A DNA stretch of 64,000 nucleotides from Camarhynchus parvulus (taxonomy: Eukaryota > Chordata > Aves > Passeriformes > Thraupidae): positions 11,928,501-11,992,500 of the forward strand of contig NC_044578.1 of assembly GCF_901933205.1 (NCBI RefSeq), given 5' to 3'. Shown here piece after piece: positions 62,101-64,000 of this stretch. Each line of letters opens with the position of its first letter. The stretch's first letter is position 1. The translations under genes and the position numbers were made by a program. The notes under the pieces are model-generated. The model was not told the DNA's origin, did no database searches, and saw nothing but the letters and a program-made list of their open reading frames with translations.

Positions 62101-64000
62101 GGCCCAGTTAGTGAGCCATTAAGTGAGGACTCTACTGTGTTGATGAAATAATAATTCTGTTTACAGAGTGCCTTCTCACCAAGGCACTGTAGGTGCAGCA
62201 CACTGTCTGCTTAATTCACACTCTTTTAATAATTAAAGCTTTTCTACCTAATGCCTTTGTGAAAAACTGTATTCTTGTATGAGCTTCAACCAGAAGCAAT
62301 TGCAGAGAGACTTCCTGGGGAGCAGTTCCTAGAAGGTTGCCCATTTGTTTGGTACCAGAGCAGACTTTCCTCTAGAAATGAAGAAAATATTTCCTTCTTT
62401 TGAGGAAGGTGCCCAGGCCTCGTACTCAAGCACATCAGCTGAGGAGAATGCAGTTGTACCCCATTTCTGCCATGCTTTTATCCCATGAGGGATCACCATA
62501 ATCTGAATGCATAAGTTGTGTGACAGCTCAAAGTCTTTTTTCACCTTCTAAAAAGTTAAGATATGCTGAAATGATATTCACATTCCTCAAAGAATAAATG
62601 GTCTTCTGTTAACAGAGAAAAAGTAAGGGCTAGCATGACTTGCTGCATCCAGCCCAGTCCAGAACAGCAGGAGTTTACTCACCGAGCTGAGGAGAAGGAA
62701 AAAAAATCTTGTTCATGTGTTTTTGGACAATCACCTTCTACAAAACTCCCTCTATTTTATTTTTCTTTAGTTCTTATGCATAATTAGGGAAAGAAGGAGA
62801 CAGGAGTGAGGTATGCTGGCTGCTAGTGATGTGCTGTCTCATTCCCTAACACCTGCACACTGATGGCTTAAATGTGAGCAGATCCTCATGTTTCGCTTAA
62901 GATTCCATGGGGGCACTTGCAAAACCTGTCCAGAGCTTTTCTTTCCTGGACCACAAAAGCACATCTTTGTATGCTTGGTGAATCTAATCCAGGAGGGAAT
63001 AAGGTTTAGTTACAAAGGCAAAATTTTGCTTTAACTTTAAGGGCTTCTGTCTCCTTTTTCCCCTTCTGTGGAGATTCATGAAGTTTTTGTAAAAAGAGAT
63101 GTTAGGGCTCTGTACATACCTTGTGTGGGTGTAAAAATGTCACACAAAAAGAAGGATGTCAAGGATCACAGGTCATAATCCTAAAGTGACATTATTTGTG
63201 ATTAGCATCTGTAGACCTGCTCTTGGGCTAATGCTGGGTGATTTATTAGATGTAGTGGCTGGATATAGCTTTGAAATGACCATCCACAGGGGAAGAGCTG
63301 AGAAACCAGCTATGAAACATGGTGACTCGCACTTGGCTGACATGACTTCCCTTAACCTGTGGGAAGGGGTCCCAGAACCTGAAGCTCTTGTAGCAAAATT
63401 TAGACTTCAGGTCACATTACTGCTTGTTTTTGAAGCATGCTTTGAACAGGAAGAAAACCTAGCAGGGAACAGATGATAGCCTATGTTGGCAGGAACAAAT
63501 TAATTTGTTTCTTACACTTGTGTGAACATTGGCTTCAGGAAGCAGTGTCTGTTCCACTGCCATGGCATGTCCTTGGTGGCCATGGGAGGGGACTGCTGAC
63601 ATGCTCAATAGGTTAAGCTCATTAAGCTGAAACATCTTGAAAGTGCCCAGATTTTCTTTTTTTTTTTTTTTTTTTAATGTTCTTGCATTTCTGTTCTCTC
63701 CCCCTATATTTGGAGGGTCTCTGGCTAAGGGATGGTGCAGAGAGAATAATTTCAATTCCCATTGTGTTGCCCCAAATGCTTTCTCTGAAGGCAATAGGCT
63801 GCAGTAGTGGATGAACAGTTCTGGTGGCATTTGCCCACCTGTGAACTGTTTCCTTAAAGCTGCTGGGTGTCCTGGTGTCTGGCTGCTGACAGAGGGCTGG
63901 AGCTCATGTGGGAAGGGTCAGCAGGCCCCCAGGAAAGCTGTTGGTTGAAAGCAAATGTCATCAGCCAAATTGCACCCAGGTCGCCCCTTTGCTGAAGGTG
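53160..64000. other. Non-coding interval to the end of the window, no gene recognised
   Basis: About 10.8 kb with no exon, RNA gene or interspersed repeat that I can support. Open frames are short, overlapping and without motifs; the longest is 53521-53910 (+). There is an AT-rich simple patch at 56823-56853, a partial tandem duplication of AGATGGGATATT near 57546-57575 and a run of 19 T at 63657-63675. I looked for seven-transmembrane or other ADGRL4-like pieces on the minus strand and saw none. Confidence 0.5.
63657..63675. repeat. Poly(T) run of 19
   Basis: Nineteen consecutive T. It could mark the 3' end of a minus-strand retrocopy, but the sequence next to it (after 63675 on +) shows no coding or RNA-like match, so I treat it as a simple homopolymer. 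Confidence 0.85.

Noticed and set aside
63657..63830. Poly(T) run as the tail of a minus-strand processed pseudogene
   Set aside because: The sequence beyond the run shows no recognisable parent gene or structural RNA, and I saw no target duplication.
1..64000. CRISPR arrays, bacterial defence systems, tRNA or spliceosomal RNA genes
   Set aside because: The only regular repeat array is a contiguous minisatellite without spacers. I saw no tRNA box A/B pair with a cloverleaf and no U-snRNA landmarks, though short RNA genes could be missed by eye.

Overview
The window looks like nuclear DNA from a bird, most likely a songbird (Passeriformes). It is AT-rich, poor in open reading frames and has no operon structure. 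It carries CR1 LINE fragments of the avian type and a solo LTR that resembles songbird endogenous-retrovirus LTRs as I remember them. The only protein-coding sequence I can support is one exon: the last coding exon of the prostaglandin F2-alpha receptor gene (PTGFR, FP receptor), + strand, 12434-12739.

Layout. Positions 1-12433 are the 3' part of the preceding PTGFR intron; the exon encoding TM1 to TM6 is not in the window and must lie upstream. This intron holds a CR1 fragment (5588-5825) and small tandem duplications. Positions 12434-12739 encode the end of TM6, the third extracellular loop, TM7 and the cytoplasmic tail. From 12740 there is a 3' UTR of uncertain length, with candidate poly(A) signals at 13251, 14050, 14488 and 14869 and two strong short hairpins. 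From about 14.9 kb to 64 kb I find no exon I can defend. In mammals PTGFR is followed by IFI44L/IFI44 and, much further away, ADGRL4; I see no recognisable piece of those genes here, so this looks like the start of a gene-poor interval.

Repeats. CR1 fragments lie at 5588-5825 (+), 18470-18640 (+), 36205-36350 (-, old) and 44724-45565 (-, with a remnant of the reverse-transcriptase ORF). A 676-bp solo LTR (45805-46480) is flanked by a 5-bp target-site duplication, ACATT. A probable LTR scrap lies at 28171-28245. A minisatellite of about 28 units of 17-19 bp covers 47708-48223, and a diverged direct repeat of about 150 bp occurs at 37.02-37.17 kb and 39.11-39.26 kb. The 44.7-48.2 kb stretch combines a CR1, the solo LTR and the minisatellite, and is the most dynamic part of the window.

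I found no CRISPR array, bacterial system or intact mobile element, and no clear undescribed protein system. The most unusual items are the minisatellite (which leaves all three minus-strand frames open), the palindromes near poly(A) motifs, the 2.1-kb-spaced duplicate, and a stretch near 33.8 kb with the look of a conserved non-coding element. Family and gene assignments rest on recognition by eye; no database search was run.
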